DNA from: Thalassia testudinum
Taxonomy: Eukaryota; Streptophyta; Magnoliopsida; Alismatales; Hydrocharitaceae
Assembly: GCA_037157565.1 (NCBI GenBank)
Contig: JAZHRO010000003.1
Coordinates: forward strand, 44,901,001 to 44,965,000
DNA length: 64,000 nt
Reading direction: 5' to 3'
Part shown: piece after piece, positions 33,868-45,739 of the stretch
Position numbering within the stretch: the first letter of the stretch is position 1
Layout of the letters: each line of letters opens with the position of its first letter
The notes under the pieces: model-generated
What the model was told of the DNA's origin: nothing
Seen by the model: only the letters and a program-made list of their open reading frames with translations
The model's database searches: none
Translations under genes and position numbers: made by a program

Positions 33868-35664
33868 TGTTGAATGTCGGATGACTACGCTATCGGAATT
33901 GGTTTTTGAAAACCTATCATTGTAGTTCTAGTAGCGAAGAAATCTGTTCAACGAATAAAATTTATACCGAAAAAATCCATAAGAAGTTCCAGGTCGAACA
34001 CAGGAAGGTGGACATTTGACTAAAAATACGCGTTTGTTTTGTTTGACATGAAATAGAGTAGCTGGTTGAAAATTGGCTATCTATTTAACAAATAATAAAG
34101 AGAAGAGAGAAAGAGAAGATTACAAATAAAAGCAAAAGGGATGTAAATAAACATGGATTTCATTATCAAAAATTGTTCATTACACTACTCATTACGACTA
34201 GAAAGCAGGAAATGATTACACTAGAAAGCGGTAAATCTACTCTAGAAGGTAGTAAAAAGAATGAAAAGAGGATATCCTCCTCGATGATCTCTTGGAGGAT
34301 GAGCCGGACGGGACGATGCCTGGAAGACGGGGAACGGAGTAGGAAGGAGGACAAAGCAGGAAGAACAGGAATGAAGCAGCACGTCGTCGTCGTCATGAGA
34401 TTCGCTTCTTGAATGCAGAGAGAGGACAACTGCGGGATGCTCCACGAAGGGGGACGAAAGTGGAAAAATTAAGATTTCTACTCTAGAGGAGAATCCTGGG
34501 TTTGGGACAAGCTCTTAGAGCTTTGGAAGGGGTGAGAGAAGAGAAGGGATGAGAAATCCGTATGGTAGGGGTTCTCCTTTTATAGTTGCAAAGAGTGGGG
34601 GCATTTTGGACATTACAACATGAAAAACATTAATTCAGGACCTTTAGTGACGGATAAATGTGTCACTAAAGGCCTGAATATGGCCGACATGCATGCGTCA
34701 CGCGTGCCCGCTCACCTTTAGCGCCCTTCAACATCCGCCCATGTTCGTGCATGCTCAACCATCCAATCAAGAGATCGAACGGCTTAAACTGCCTACGCCC
34801 GCGCTGCGTGCCCGTGTATGATTGCATGTTTACGTCGCGCGTCTGATCTCGCATGGGCACTATCAGTCGATCTATGCCGTCCTGATGTGCATCATGCAGC
34901 TCCAATCGCCTGCCCACTCGCAGCGAATGCATGCTGGAACGCGCGTCGTGTGCTCACGTAGCGTGCTCAATCGCTACGCTGAGTGTGAGTTTGTGTCGCA
35001 AGGAGAGTTTTGCGCACGGCCTGGATCTTCTTCCGATGGTCGACATCAAGCGTTGCTTGCGCCTTCAGATGGGGAGAGCGTTGGATGAGCGGTGGCGTGG
35101 CACGTTCTTAGTCGTTGGATGGGCATCCAACGGCTGAGATTTGTCGAGTAGGTGAAGAAGAAGAGATATGGCTGGTGTTGGGCAGCTATGATGGTGCCAC
35201 GTGGCACCATCTAGGCCGTCCATCTTCTGAGTGTTGTAGATGGTGCCACGGGTGCCGGATTGGACTGATTTTCATGTTGTTAGGCTGCGATTGTTGATCC
35301 GAACCCATTCGTGCCATCAGATTTGTCATCTGATGTGAGTATTAACACCATCTTAGCCCTTGCTCTTTAGGATTCCTTGATCTCTATCTGGTGCTACGAA
35401 TGTCCAATGAGGGCTATCTTGGAGTCGTTGAACTCCAATTGTTGCCCTGATCAAATCCATACGGTTGGATCTTCGATCCAAGGCCCCGAATAAAAAGTTT
35501 CCCTGTCCCTAGCCATAAAAGGAGACAATTAACATACATTTTATATAGACTAACCTAAATGTAAGATGATGCATGTTATGCTATATTTATAGTGTGAGAT
35601 GCAATTATATGCCTAAGAACAAACATAAATAGACAGTTTATGTGATACAAATGTGTTTACATCA
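33868..35664 (-). repeat. Element H 5' LTR
   Basis: 1797 bp, TGTTGAATGTCGG ... TTTACATCA. Minus-strand TATA CTATAAAAGG at 34576-34585; hairpin at 34641-34672. Diverged from the 3' LTR by scattered substitutions and small indels. Confidence 0.92.
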
Positions 35665-36655
35665 GTAGGCTTTTTGATAATGGAGGGAGAAGGCCAAAAA
35701 TCATCCTCAGGTCAACAGTGATAGCTGCAAGTGTCACTGAAGACCCGCCGCATGCGTCTCCCTTGCCCCCGCCCTCGCGCCTTCAATGCTACAGTTGCCT
35801 CCATGAGCCCCACCGCGTGCGCATGTGCTGGCATACGCTATGCCACACACACGCACCTTGCTGCCTCGTGCTTGCGCTTGTGCACTGCTACTGCTCCTCA
35901 CACGCGCGCTTGCCTTGCTGCGCTGTCGTTGCTCTAATTGCTGCGCCGCGCCTCAAGCGCCCAATTGAGGGGGCAGCAGGTTTCGAAGCCCCGCCCTCTC
36001 TTTGAGAGTGGGAACTCCACCAATGTGCCATGAGGGCCTTTGTGTGGAGTTCTTGAATTTTCGCGGCGTGGTGGAGGTGGCTTCTCGACTGTTGGATCTT
36101 GATCCAACAGTCAAGATTTGATGATGAGGATAAAGAGGAGCCGGTGTTGGCTGTTCATGGCTGACATTGGGTAGCTTAGATGGCACCACGTGGCACCATC
36201 TGGGCCGTCCATCTTCTTTCTATTGTAGGAGATGCCATGGTGCTCAGATCGTGATGATTCCCATGTTGCCAGACTGCGATCGTCACTCTGGATCCATCCG
36301 TACAGTCAGATTTTTCATGTAAGGCCCGTAAGGATGTCGCATTGCCCCTTGGTCATTGATCTTTCTTGAGCTTGTTGTGGGAGCTATGGAGGCTGGATCG
36401 AAGTAATTTCGAGTCCGTTAGACTTCGTTCGTCGATTCGGATCCATCTGTACAGTCTGATCACTCATTTGAGACCTGTTTCAAAGTGGACTTTTGCACAT
36501 GGCCATTAAACATTCATTCTAAGCGAATAAAATGTAAAGATCATGCAATATGCATGCAATGCTCCCAAACCCATTATAATATGTCATTATCACACAAGTA
36601 TCCCTGAAATTGACTCTAATTGATAATATTAACACTAAGCATTATAGAGTCATCA
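35665..36655 (-). repeat. Element G 5' LTR, part 2
   Basis: Begins with the second GTAGG, then CTTTTTGATAATGG, which aligns with CCTTTTATAATGG of the other G LTR, that is the minus-strand TATA region. Ends TATAGAGTCATCA. H therefore landed within a few bases of the TATA box of G. Confidence 0.9.
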
Positions 36656-37854
36656 GTAGATTGGTGAGGTCAAGGAGGCCGGTGAAGCTATTCTTGAATG
36701 TCATGAACAGACTCTCTAAGTCTATCCAAGAACTGACTCTGAGCATTCAGGTAGTCTAATACCTGATGCCCATGGTGTATCATCATTAAATCTATCTCCC
36801 TCTGTCGATGCATCATCAATGAGATACCATTTGTCACATCCTAAATACTCACAAAGTCCCTACCTATGAGCTATCGATCCAAGAGGCTCCAATCCTGGTC
36901 GTAGAAGGATGGAGATGGCCACACTGGAGGAGGACATGTCACTATAAAGTGCTCATAAGGCTGGAAAGGTGGAGGAATTGCTGATGGTTCCTACTACTAC
37001 TGCTCCTAGGTTGCTTGCTCACCACGGGCTCCCTGTGCTTGCTCCATCTTCGTATAAGTGAGCTTATCAAAAATTGACACTCTAGTGATGAATTGTTTAT
37101 GATTTATATCCATGGGAACACTGAACTATAGGAAGATATAGGAGAGAAGTGTCCCTAACTAGAAGGAGTTGGTGGGAGGCTTGCTCATGAGATATAGAAT
37201 CAAGTGGTTCCAGTTGAACCGCTTGTTCTTAAGGAATGCATAAATTGTGATGAGAATAATAGCAAGGCAGTTTTCAAATGATGTAGATTTAGACATAAAA
37301 TTCCATAGAAAAACTCGATTAAGAAATCGTGGAAGACGACGAAAATAAGGTGACTTGGTCAGACAACCTAAGTAAAAGTCAAAGGGAGTGAGAAGGGTCT
37401 CCCTAATGGTATCCATTTGTGTCAGCTGGTGGACCTCAAGAAATGTGGGACCAATAGACGGACAACCGAGAATCTCACAAAGAACATCTGCATTGACCAG
37501 AACCTCTATGCCATAGACGTTCGACGTCAACTCGATGTTGAAACCCTCACCAATATTTTTCATATTAGCATAAAATAGGTGACAGGCCATGAGGTCAACA
37601 CTAGGTATGCGGCTATTCGTGGAACTCGCGTAAAAGTTCTACTCAAAAAGACGTAATATCTGGTGGTAAGCAAATTTTTCGCAGATGTCAGGGAATATAG
37701 ACTCAAAGTAAGTAAAGCTGAAGAGTCTACCAACATGCAGTGACAATTTTGCAAATAAGGAAAAATGGTCACGTGCGTCCTTAGTGATGAAGAAACGATC
37801 AAGGGTGCCATCACAATGAGATGAGGAGGAGGTACGTGTGCGTTCTGGAGCCAT
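36656..37854 (-). pseudogene. Element F envelope-like ORF (plant transposon protein type)
   Basis: Minus strand; one frame from ATG 37854 (MAPERTRTSSSS) to a stop at 37159, interrupted by a single stop (37639-37641), about 231 codons. The core FYANMKN...IELTSNVYGIEVLVN.DVLCEILGCP resembles the putative plant transposon protein domain found in many plant repeats and in copia elements with a third ORF. Further down (37158-36656) the reading is broken by stops, with Pro/Gln-rich and MMHRQREIDLMMIHHG-like stretches, and G interrupts it. It is called envelope-like only by position; no signal peptide or membrane segment was noticed. Confidence 0.6.
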
Positions 37855-38252
37855 TCAGAAATCGTAAAAACACGTTGGTCGATCAAAAATTTCTAATTAG
37901 TCAATCAAAAATGACCCAGACAACGGTACTAAAAATCATCTTTTGGTCGATCAACCAAGGTATTTTAGTCGACCAAAAGTGTATCAGACTGAAAAAATTA
38001 GGTGTTTGACCGGATAATAAGCTCACATATACTTTGAGATTTCGCAATAAAACAAATAAACAAGCACCAATATGAAGTAGTAAGCCAAAGTACATTATAA
38101 ATGCAAGAAAAATCCAAACAAATGGATGTATTCAAGGTTTAGAATGTATCAAGATCAAACCAAACATGGTCAATCAAGGGAGAGAGTGAGGATGCAGACG
38201 AAGGATGTGTGTGGAGGTTGCACGGAGGGGCGAGGTTGTCGTTGAAGGAGCA
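37855..38252 (-). other. Element F spacer upstream of envelope-like ORF
   Basis: Non-coding, with TTGGTCGATCAA-like words at 37875-37980. Ends at GAGCA (38248-38252), the left target duplication of solo LTR I. Confidence 0.6.
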
Positions 38253-39195
38253 TGATGAGTCTAATTTAATGGACCATTTAATTGTCTAAGTACATTTTAC
38301 AAATATTTTCTTAGAGTTTAATTATTTATAATTAGATATTAAATTATCCGATAGAAGTGATATGACTCAACACATATCAAGTAGATGTGTGCAATAATTC
38401 CCAGATGCACCACACCATAGCCATCTCTACCTCCATGTGTGCAACCTCCTCGCCAGCCTCAACACATCGTTTCCCTACCGCCTCACTATTGTAGTTAAGC
38501 TGTTGGAGAAGGCCGAGTTCTCCGGAAATGCAACAAATCAAAGGAGAGTTGATGGTAGGAGATTTATAAAAGGACTCCCATTATGTGTAGGCTCCGGATA
38601 TCACCTCCCCCTGACGAGGATCTCCTCCATCCTTCACCACCGTGAAGAAAGAAAACACCATGGCCAGAGAGCACACTGTGGATTGAAGCCAACTTCGTCG
38701 ACGCCGCCTACCCCCAGGTGGTGCTCGATGACAGGGAGGTCCACCACCACCACGACCTTGCCTACTGCCCCCCCTCGTTCCTTTTTTTCTTCTTCTTCCT
38801 CTTCTCCAACTTTAGTAGAGTAATCCAACACCACCATAGTCCTTTCACCCATCGCCTCCACCTCCAGCAAACCTATCCTTTCCACCTCAGCCCCCTATGA
38901 CCAAAACCCATAGCCAAATCCACACCGACAACACCACCATCAGCCTTCACCCCTGCCTACTCCCCTACGTCTTCGTCTTCTTCTTGTTTACCATCTGCAA
39001 CCCAAAAAAAAAATAACCCAAAGCTCCTTCGCTCCCGCTGCCTACAGGAGCCCACTCCAGCTTCCATCTTCAATGACGACCTCACCCTGAGCACCTCCAC
39101 GCTTCGTGTTCCTTCCTTGATGATGACAACCGCTTGACTCACCCGCACATTGCCGACCAACCCACCATCGCTAACGTCTTCCTCCTCCGATCGGC

Positions 39196-41376
39196 TGATT
39201 AAACAGCAAGCTATGCCAATAAATATGCCATCTTATGTTATTTCTTAGCATTACCCGTGCATCTTATGTAGCCATACTTGCATTTATAAATATTCACTTG
39301 CATGTATTTATAAAGAGGGGAAGAGAGTGAGAATAAATGGCCATTCAATCCACTTCAATAATTAACATCTTCATTGTGTGTGTGCATTGCAATTTCACCA
39401 CTCCCATTTCTATATTCCACAGCTGCTGTGCACGACTCCTCACCGCCCTCATGCCAGTTGCATGGAAAAGTGCATGCACTCTCCCCTACTGGAGGGGTTG
39501 GCCCTCCACCCTAAGACAACACACACAACACCACACACACCCGCCGACCTCTCTTTTCCCCTCTCCCTCTCCACACACAGTTCCACTTCTCACAAGTTGA
39601 GAAGAGGCACACTGTGTGCAGGAGAAGTTCACAGTGGTCTCAAGACCCTACTGTGAGCAACACCACCGCCCAACTCCTCTGTGAGCAGGTGGGCGTGGTG
39701 GTTTCCATTTTTTTGTTTTATTTGCATACTCACCTTTGTTTTCTGATTTAGTTCTTAGTTTTGTTTTTCTTTATTTCATCACCCTCGCCGCCATTGCTGT
39801 AGTGCTTCAAGCTCTGACACTCAACCTGCACCTCCGCACGCCTCTGCGCACATCTGAACACCTCCGCGTGTGTGCACAAAACCCAGCTTCCCTTTCTGCA
39901 CGTGTGTCCGTGCTCTACGGCTTCTCCGCGCGCTACACCACCTCAACCGATCACCGCTCCCCGTGCTACACTGTAGCACACTGTTCATCACAGTCTGCGC
40001 GACACTATAGCCACCGGCAAGCTTCTCACTTAGCTGGTGGCTTTGCATTCTCTCTCCTCGCTGTTACCGCCTCCACACGGTCACCCAACGCCCGTGCCTC
40101 ACCGCTCAGCACGCGCCCTTGTGCGCTGCATGCTGCGCCCGCACATCCCCAGTGCGTCTGCACATGGAAGCGGTCCACGCCCACTTGCCAGACAACATGC
40201 GATGCCTCCAGACGTCTTAACTCATCACCCTCCCAGCACACAGACCTTGTGCACTACGCGTGCGGCATCCCTCCCCCTTTGCGTGAAGTGCAGTGCTCCT
40301 TCAGCACCTGCACTGCATGCCATCCCCCCACATACACACACATTCACAGACACACACACCTACACGCATACATATATATATACTCACACACTCTCACCCT
40401 TAAATATCTATAAATACATAAATATATATATTTAAATAAATATATATATTCCTATACATATATATATATATTTCTATATAGTTATAGCTACTTATATATA
40501 TATATACATATATATACATATATACTTATATATCCACATTCTCCCTTACACACATTCACCTCACATCTACTACCCACATACCCGTGCACTCACCCCTCCA
40601 CCGTGCACTATATCATGGGAATATTCGCACCAGTTGCCAATATTTCCTGATACCCGCGTAAAGCAAGCACTTCCACCCACACTCACACACACCCGCTCCA
40701 CACTCCACGCAGCACTTGGTCTTGTTGTAGCATCTTGCTAGATGTGGACCAACTTGACACCGTGCTACATTCCATCTCCATTTCCACCTCTACCCCTATC
40801 TATATAATATATAACTATATATATATATTCTATATCTACTATATATATATACATATACATACTAAGATAAGTATTTCTTTTCATTTCTTTCCTAGCAATT
40901 TATTTTGCTTTCATTTGTCTTTTATTTCTTGCTATTAAAAAGACCAGAAAAAAAAGTATAAAAGAGGAAATGTAATTCTTGTCTTGCAGGTACTAGATCT
41001 TGTGAGTAACAAGATCGATTTTGGAACTCTAAGTTGGTTTCAAGCCAAGGACCATTTGTCTCAAGGCCAAGGACTTCATTTTTTAGGGTGTGCCTTAAGA
41101 ACAACATTATCACAAAAAAAATCTTAAAAGTAGAAAAACCAAAAACATAATAAATGCAAGAAAGAGATACGTTTTAGGAAAGGCGTAGAAACTCCTTGAT
41201 CTCCTAATCCCTGCCTCCCTAAGATCGACCCTAGGCCTAAAAGTGACCAAGATAAAATCAAGTAGGCAAGGTTAAAAATTTTGTGAAACTAGTGTAGACT
41301 CGATTTAGGTTAACTCACTATACTAATTTCAACGATAATATCACCATATTAATAAGACCTATTCGAGTTCGCATCA
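39196..41376 (+). repeat. Element J 5' LTR
   Basis: TGATTAAACAGC ... TTCGCATCA, 2181 bp. TATA (TTTATAAAG) at 39307-39315. It contains a (CA)n/(TA)n microsatellite stretch (about 40320-40560 and 40795-40870). Unlike the 3' LTR it has an extra segment near 39240-39270. The 225-codon open frame at 39736-40413 is Ser/Pro/Cys-rich, is broken in the other LTR and is not accepted as a gene. Confidence 0.92.
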
Positions 41377-41384
41377 CGTCTTTC

Positions 41385-41402
41385 TGGCACCGTTGCTAGG
41401 GA
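41385..41402 (+). promoter_or_regulatory. Element J primer-binding site (tRNA-Asp)
   Basis: TGGCACCGTTGCTAGGGA, eight bases after the LTR; near-canonical for Athila (TGGCGCCGTTGCCGGGGA). Confidence 0.9.
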
Positions 41403-42944
41403 CGTGCCATTTGGAGTAACTTTCTACTCTCTTTCTTTGATTTTCTCTTCTCCCACCCTTCCCTTCATGGGAGTTTTGTTTGTTTGTGTGCAGGTGTACC
41501 TGTTGCAAGGAGGAGACATGTAGAGGAGGTCGAAGACATGGGCAAATCTGAGGCGGGTGTGTGAGCATGAAGTTGCCAGCACTGCATTGGAGCTTCGCCC
41601 ACATTGCTAAGGAGGCAGGTATCTTCCTCTTAGTAACTTAGGTTATCTTGTCACCTTTAAAAAAAAAGAGAGAAAAATCTAAAAATTCCAAAAACCTAGA
41701 AACACTTCTTGGGAATTTCTTGGGGCAAGTGGACTAAAACTCACTTGTTGATTGTTTGATATCATCCCCACCGCCCCTTGATTTCCCGTAAACTTCGCGT
41801 AGCAAAAATCCAAGAAACTTGATTCTTGCCTTTCTCGTTGTGTGAAGTCATTTTAGAGGCAAGATAAAAATTGATTGATTGCCATCCTTCCTTGCCTCAT
41901 TTATTAGCATTTCGAGATCACATTTTCGGTGGGGAGTCTTGGAATTGAATTGATTCCAACCCCACCACGACTTTACATTTGCCTTAGATTCGATCCCGAA
42001 TATTGCAACCCCAACATTTTCATTTTCTTTACATCATTTAGTGGTTGAGCCTTGTGTGGATTATCATTTTAGTGATTGGGAGCACTTGAATCGAGTGTGT
42101 TAGCTTCCTCTCACATTAAGCTAAAATTGACTCGTGCATCCACACTTAGAAATTTCCATCTAGGGAAGCCCATTGCATTTTTAGCATGCATTAACAAATT
42201 CACATTGAAGAATGGTTTGTTGGGCATAGAAAACTTTTATTTTCTGAAAATATGGAGATTGGTTGAATTGGTAATCCAGTGGAATCATAAAATTCATACT
42301 ACTTGAGGTTGAAATTCTAAAAGCTATTTACCATCTAAAACTTCAATTCGGGGAGATTTCCTTGTTGCATGCTTGATTTACACACTCTTAAACTCGATGC
42401 ACTTGGGCATTACCCATATACAATATCCTTCACATTCCTTGAGCACTTGATCCTAAGCCTCCAAATTAAAACTGGTAGCAACTTGATCCCTCTTAAGGAT
42501 TGGAGGTCTAACTACCTACGTTTAGCACCTACGTGCTATCGAGTTTCTAACATTAGAGCAAACAGCCTTTCAATCTAGCCCGGTGGTTCCGCAGTGCTCT
42601 CATTTGGTTCCGTAGGTTGTGATAGTAGGTAACTTAAATCTTTAGGTGTAAGGGCACATTGTAGAGGTTAGGAAATTGATTGCTTTGATTTGTCATCAAG
42701 TGTACCCTTACGGCGTTGTTTCTCTCATCCCCTTTCCCTTCTCATCTCCCCAATTCTTCCTGCGGTAGTGCATGTTTGGGAGGAGGTCACAAAATCCTAA
42801 ATTGTTTGAATTGTCTGATAATTCTAGAAGGGTAGAAATTGGTGAATCGCCATCCTCCTCCACAAACATGGCTAAAATCGCCCCCCTCCAATCCCACCAG
42901 GTGGTGGTGGAGCCGTAAACCCCATAACTTGCCTCCAAGCCCAA
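41403..42944 (+). other. Element J leader
   Basis: Long (about 1.5 kb) untranslated leader, as usual for Athila elements. Short ORFs only (42076-42306, 42369-42578) with no recognisable domain. Confidence 0.7.
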
Positions 42945-44333
42945 ATGGCACTGTATAATGAAAAAATTGAGTCCATAAGGGAAACATTGGAGGAAATGAA
43001 TCGCCCTCCCCCTGAAAGGGAGGAACCTAGATCTTTTAGTTCCTATCAAAATCCCGCTGCTACAGAGACCATTGGGCAAATTCGAGTTCTCATGGGTGGG
43101 GATGATTTTGATTTAAAACCTAATGTCATTGGTCTAATTAACTTCCACTTCCATGGTCTTGCAAGTGAAGATCCCTTTCTTCATTTGGAAGACTTAACCC
43201 GATTAGCAGAAACTGTTAAACCAAGAAACATCGGGTTATCAATAGTCCTCATGAAAATGTTCCCATTTTCGTTGCGGGACAAAGCGTCGCAATGGTTGCG
43301 CACCCTTGGGAGACCCATCCACTCTTGGGAAGAGATACGGACAACATTTCTCAAGAAATTCTTCCCAATCGGGCGAACCAATGCACTTCGCTGAGCAATA
43401 ACTTCATTCGTGCAACAAAACGGTGACCAATTTCATGAGGCTTGGGAGAGTAATGACCTCCTAAGGAAGTGCCCACACCATGGTCTTCCAAAGTGGCATA
43501 TAACCCAAATCTTCTATTATGGGCTAAATGTGACTTTGCGACAGATCACCGATGCTTCCTACGAAAGGAACTTTATGAATAAAGATGAGAATGGAGCATT
43601 TGAATTGTTTGAGAACATGAGTGAAAACTCACTGAACAATGCCTCCATTGTCGCCTTTAATCGTACCAGCATGCCCCGCAATGTTCACGAAGTTGACACA
43701 GGACCCTCCCATTCATCCACAGATCTCAACTTAATTGCACAAAAATTGGATGAAGTCTCCATCATGCACAAGAAGTTGGACTAGCTTCTGGCCAACCCCA
43801 CCTGCTCTATGGCAAACACCTCCACACCATCACTCCATCATAACCTTAATCCTTCCAATGCCAGGCTTATTCCCAAGAATCCTGTGAAACCGTCCTTACC
43901 GAGTATCGTGCTGAGCGATTCGATAAGAAATGTGAACCTGGCTTCTGTGAGCCAATATTTTGACACGGAGGACCAAGTCTCCGTGTGCTCGGATGCATAT
44001 AAACATACGGACTCATCTTCTGGCTTAGAAGACACTTGTGCCCTGGGGAACAACCCATTCTCTGCTACTTATAACCCAAGGTGGTGAAATCATCCTAACT
44101 TCGCATGGTCCAGGAAACCATAGCGCCAAAACCCCGTGAGTGGACCAATGCGACCATCAGCACTCGGCATCCCAAGGGCCCAGTATAATCCCATGGCAAA
44201 TACGCCATCAGGTCCTTATGCACCACAAACAAAACACGCATCAAGTTCTCTTGATAAATTGATGCAAATGATGACTGAAATGTCCAAGCACCATGAAGAA
44301 AACATGACCTCTCTTCAGCACCAATTGGCGTAG
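42945..44333 (+). pseudogene. gag: Element J gag pseudogene
   Basis: A single frame across 42945-44333, interrupted by stops at 43392-43394, 43782-43784 and 44085-44087 and ending at 44331. The gag domain is clear: FHFHGLASEDPFLHLEDL (about residue 64), MKMFPFSLRDKASQWL, TFLKKFFPIGRTNALR, then ITSFVQQNGDQFHEAWE, CPHHGLPKWHITQIFYYGL and ELFENMSENS. The downstream part is a Pro/Asn-rich linker with a Met/Gln/His-rich possible coiled coil (LDKLMQMMTEMSKHHEENM). No zinc knuckle was seen. Confidence 0.9.
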
Positions 44334-45675
44334 CAGAATGCTGAGATCAGTCAACTACGCATGAAGACTCGATCTCAGGGCACTCTTCCAACCCAACCTA
44401 TTCCTAACCCGCAAAATTTTGTACCCCGTGGTCCGTAACCATAGGTATGACCTTCTCAGGGGCAGGTTCAATAGATTCTGCAAGCTCCAAGCACTCCACC
44501 GGGATTCCAGGCTAATCCCGCAGCAGCACTTCACCTTATGTCCCTATTATGAACCCTCCTCTGCCTTATGATCCCACTGGACCTACGACGTCCAATGCAA
44601 TTACAACGAGGAGTGGTAAGCAAACCGTCGATCCGCCTCGACCTGATCCGGGCCCATTTTCTTCATTGCCCTTTCACTCAGGATGCACACCACATTCTCA
44701 TGAGGACGATACGCCCAAACTAGTGCCAAAATCGATCCCATTCCTTGAGGCTCTACTAAGGGAGCCAAAAGGCAAGAAAAAGAATACGTAGGCCTTTGAT
44801 AACCTGCGTAATTTATTCAGGGATGTTGAGATCAAAGTACCCCTGTTGGAGGCTATCGACCATATACCCACTGTCGCTCGATTCTTTAAAGATTACACTA
44901 CACCTAGGTGACAATCAAAGAAACCAAAGAATCTGATGGTCCTCTCACCTCATGTGAGTTGTGCTATACTGTCAAATCTACCATCGAAGTAGAAAGATCT
45001 GGGCACACCATTTATTTCATGTAGCATCCAAGGCTGGAATTTTAACCGTGATTTGCTTGATCTAGGATCTTCCATCAATCTTATACCAACCATCATGCTC
45101 GAGAAATTTTCCTTAGGAAATCTAAAACCCACCCCATCACATTGCAGTTGGCAGATCATTCTATCAAAATCCCGAAGGGTGTGGTGGAAGACGTGGTGGT
45201 TAGGGTCAACAATCTCTGTTTTCCTGTTGACTTTCTTATTTTGGATATGGAAGTTCCTAGCTCACTTTCTAATTGTCCGATCATCCTTGGTCGACCTTTC
45301 TTGGCGATAGCCTGTGCCCATATCAACTGTGAATCGGGTTGCATTGAGATCACCGTTGGCTCTAAGAAGCTCATGCTAAAGATTTTCAAGGCCGTTAAGA
45401 ACTTTGATTATGAATGCATCGAGGATGGCACATCTGACGAGGACATGGACGTCAGTACAAGTATCAGACTAATAGGGACCTATTCTGACTGCTGTGGATT
45501 GCCCCTGAACATAGACCATCGCCTGACAGACGTACACTGTGATGTTTCCCTACCCCTCACCTTACCCATATCTTCTCCTGACCAGACTTCTAACGAGGTT
45601 TTCTCTGCTTCCCACACCGCGTGGTCTGAGTCATATCCGGGCTACTCACCACTGGTCCACCCTCTTAAAGACTAG
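44334..45675 (+). pseudogene. Element J protease pseudogene and preceding linker
   Basis: A linker with SNAITTRSGKQ (44600 region, typical of the segment before Athila protease) is followed by the active site D-L-G-S-S-INLIP (about 45056-45090), then after a frame change near 45130-45145 QLADHSIKIPKGVVEDVVVRV, FPVDFLILDME and ILGRPFLAIA. The catalytic Asp is retained, unlike in A. The frame stays open to 45675 through an acidic linker. Confidence 0.85.
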
Positions 45676-45739
45676 ATTGTCCTTTCTTTCCCACCAAATC
45701 AAGCAGAAATGCAACTCCACACTGGGACCTTGAGCCCAA

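Larger units (their letters stand above)
27848..35664 (-). mobile_element. Element H: non-autonomous Athila-like element inside the 5' LTR of G
   Basis: Minus strand, 7.8 kb, complete. 3' LTR 27848-29625, polypurine tract, spacer, second purine motif, unknown ORF remnant, leader, PBS 33847-33864, 5' LTR 33868-35664. Both sides carry an exact 5-bp duplication GTAGG (27843-27847 and 35665-35669). No gag-pol. In the first 85 bp of the LTR ends (27848 and 33868) I count seven differences, so the insertion is not recent. Confidence 0.92.
21648..36655 (-). mobile_element. Element G: non-autonomous Athila-like element, host of H
   Basis: Minus strand. 3' LTR 21648-23040, polypurine tract, spacer, second purine motif, unknown ORF (26179-24266), leader, PBS (27317-27334), and 5' LTR 27340-27847 plus 35665-36655, split by H. 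The flanks ATAGA (21643-21647) and GTAGA (36656-36660) form a 5-bp target duplication with one mismatch. No gag, RT or integrase motif was found in its own roughly 7.2 kb, so it would need enzymes from another element. Confidence 0.85.

Noticed and set aside
37560..37886. 108-codon minus frame overlapping the envelope-like ORF
   Set aside because: Out of frame with the conserved FYANMKN reading and without its own motif.
38437..38900. Possible captured host gene fragment in solo LTR I (Ser/Pro/His-rich frames)
   Set aside because: No recognisable domain; overlapping frames of similar length and simple-sequence content; lies downstream of the LTR TATA box, where leader sequence is expected.
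39736..40413. 225-codon open frame in the 5' LTR of J
   Set aside because: Ser/Pro/Cys/His-rich, no domain, broken in the homologous 3' LTR; follows from GC-rich composition.
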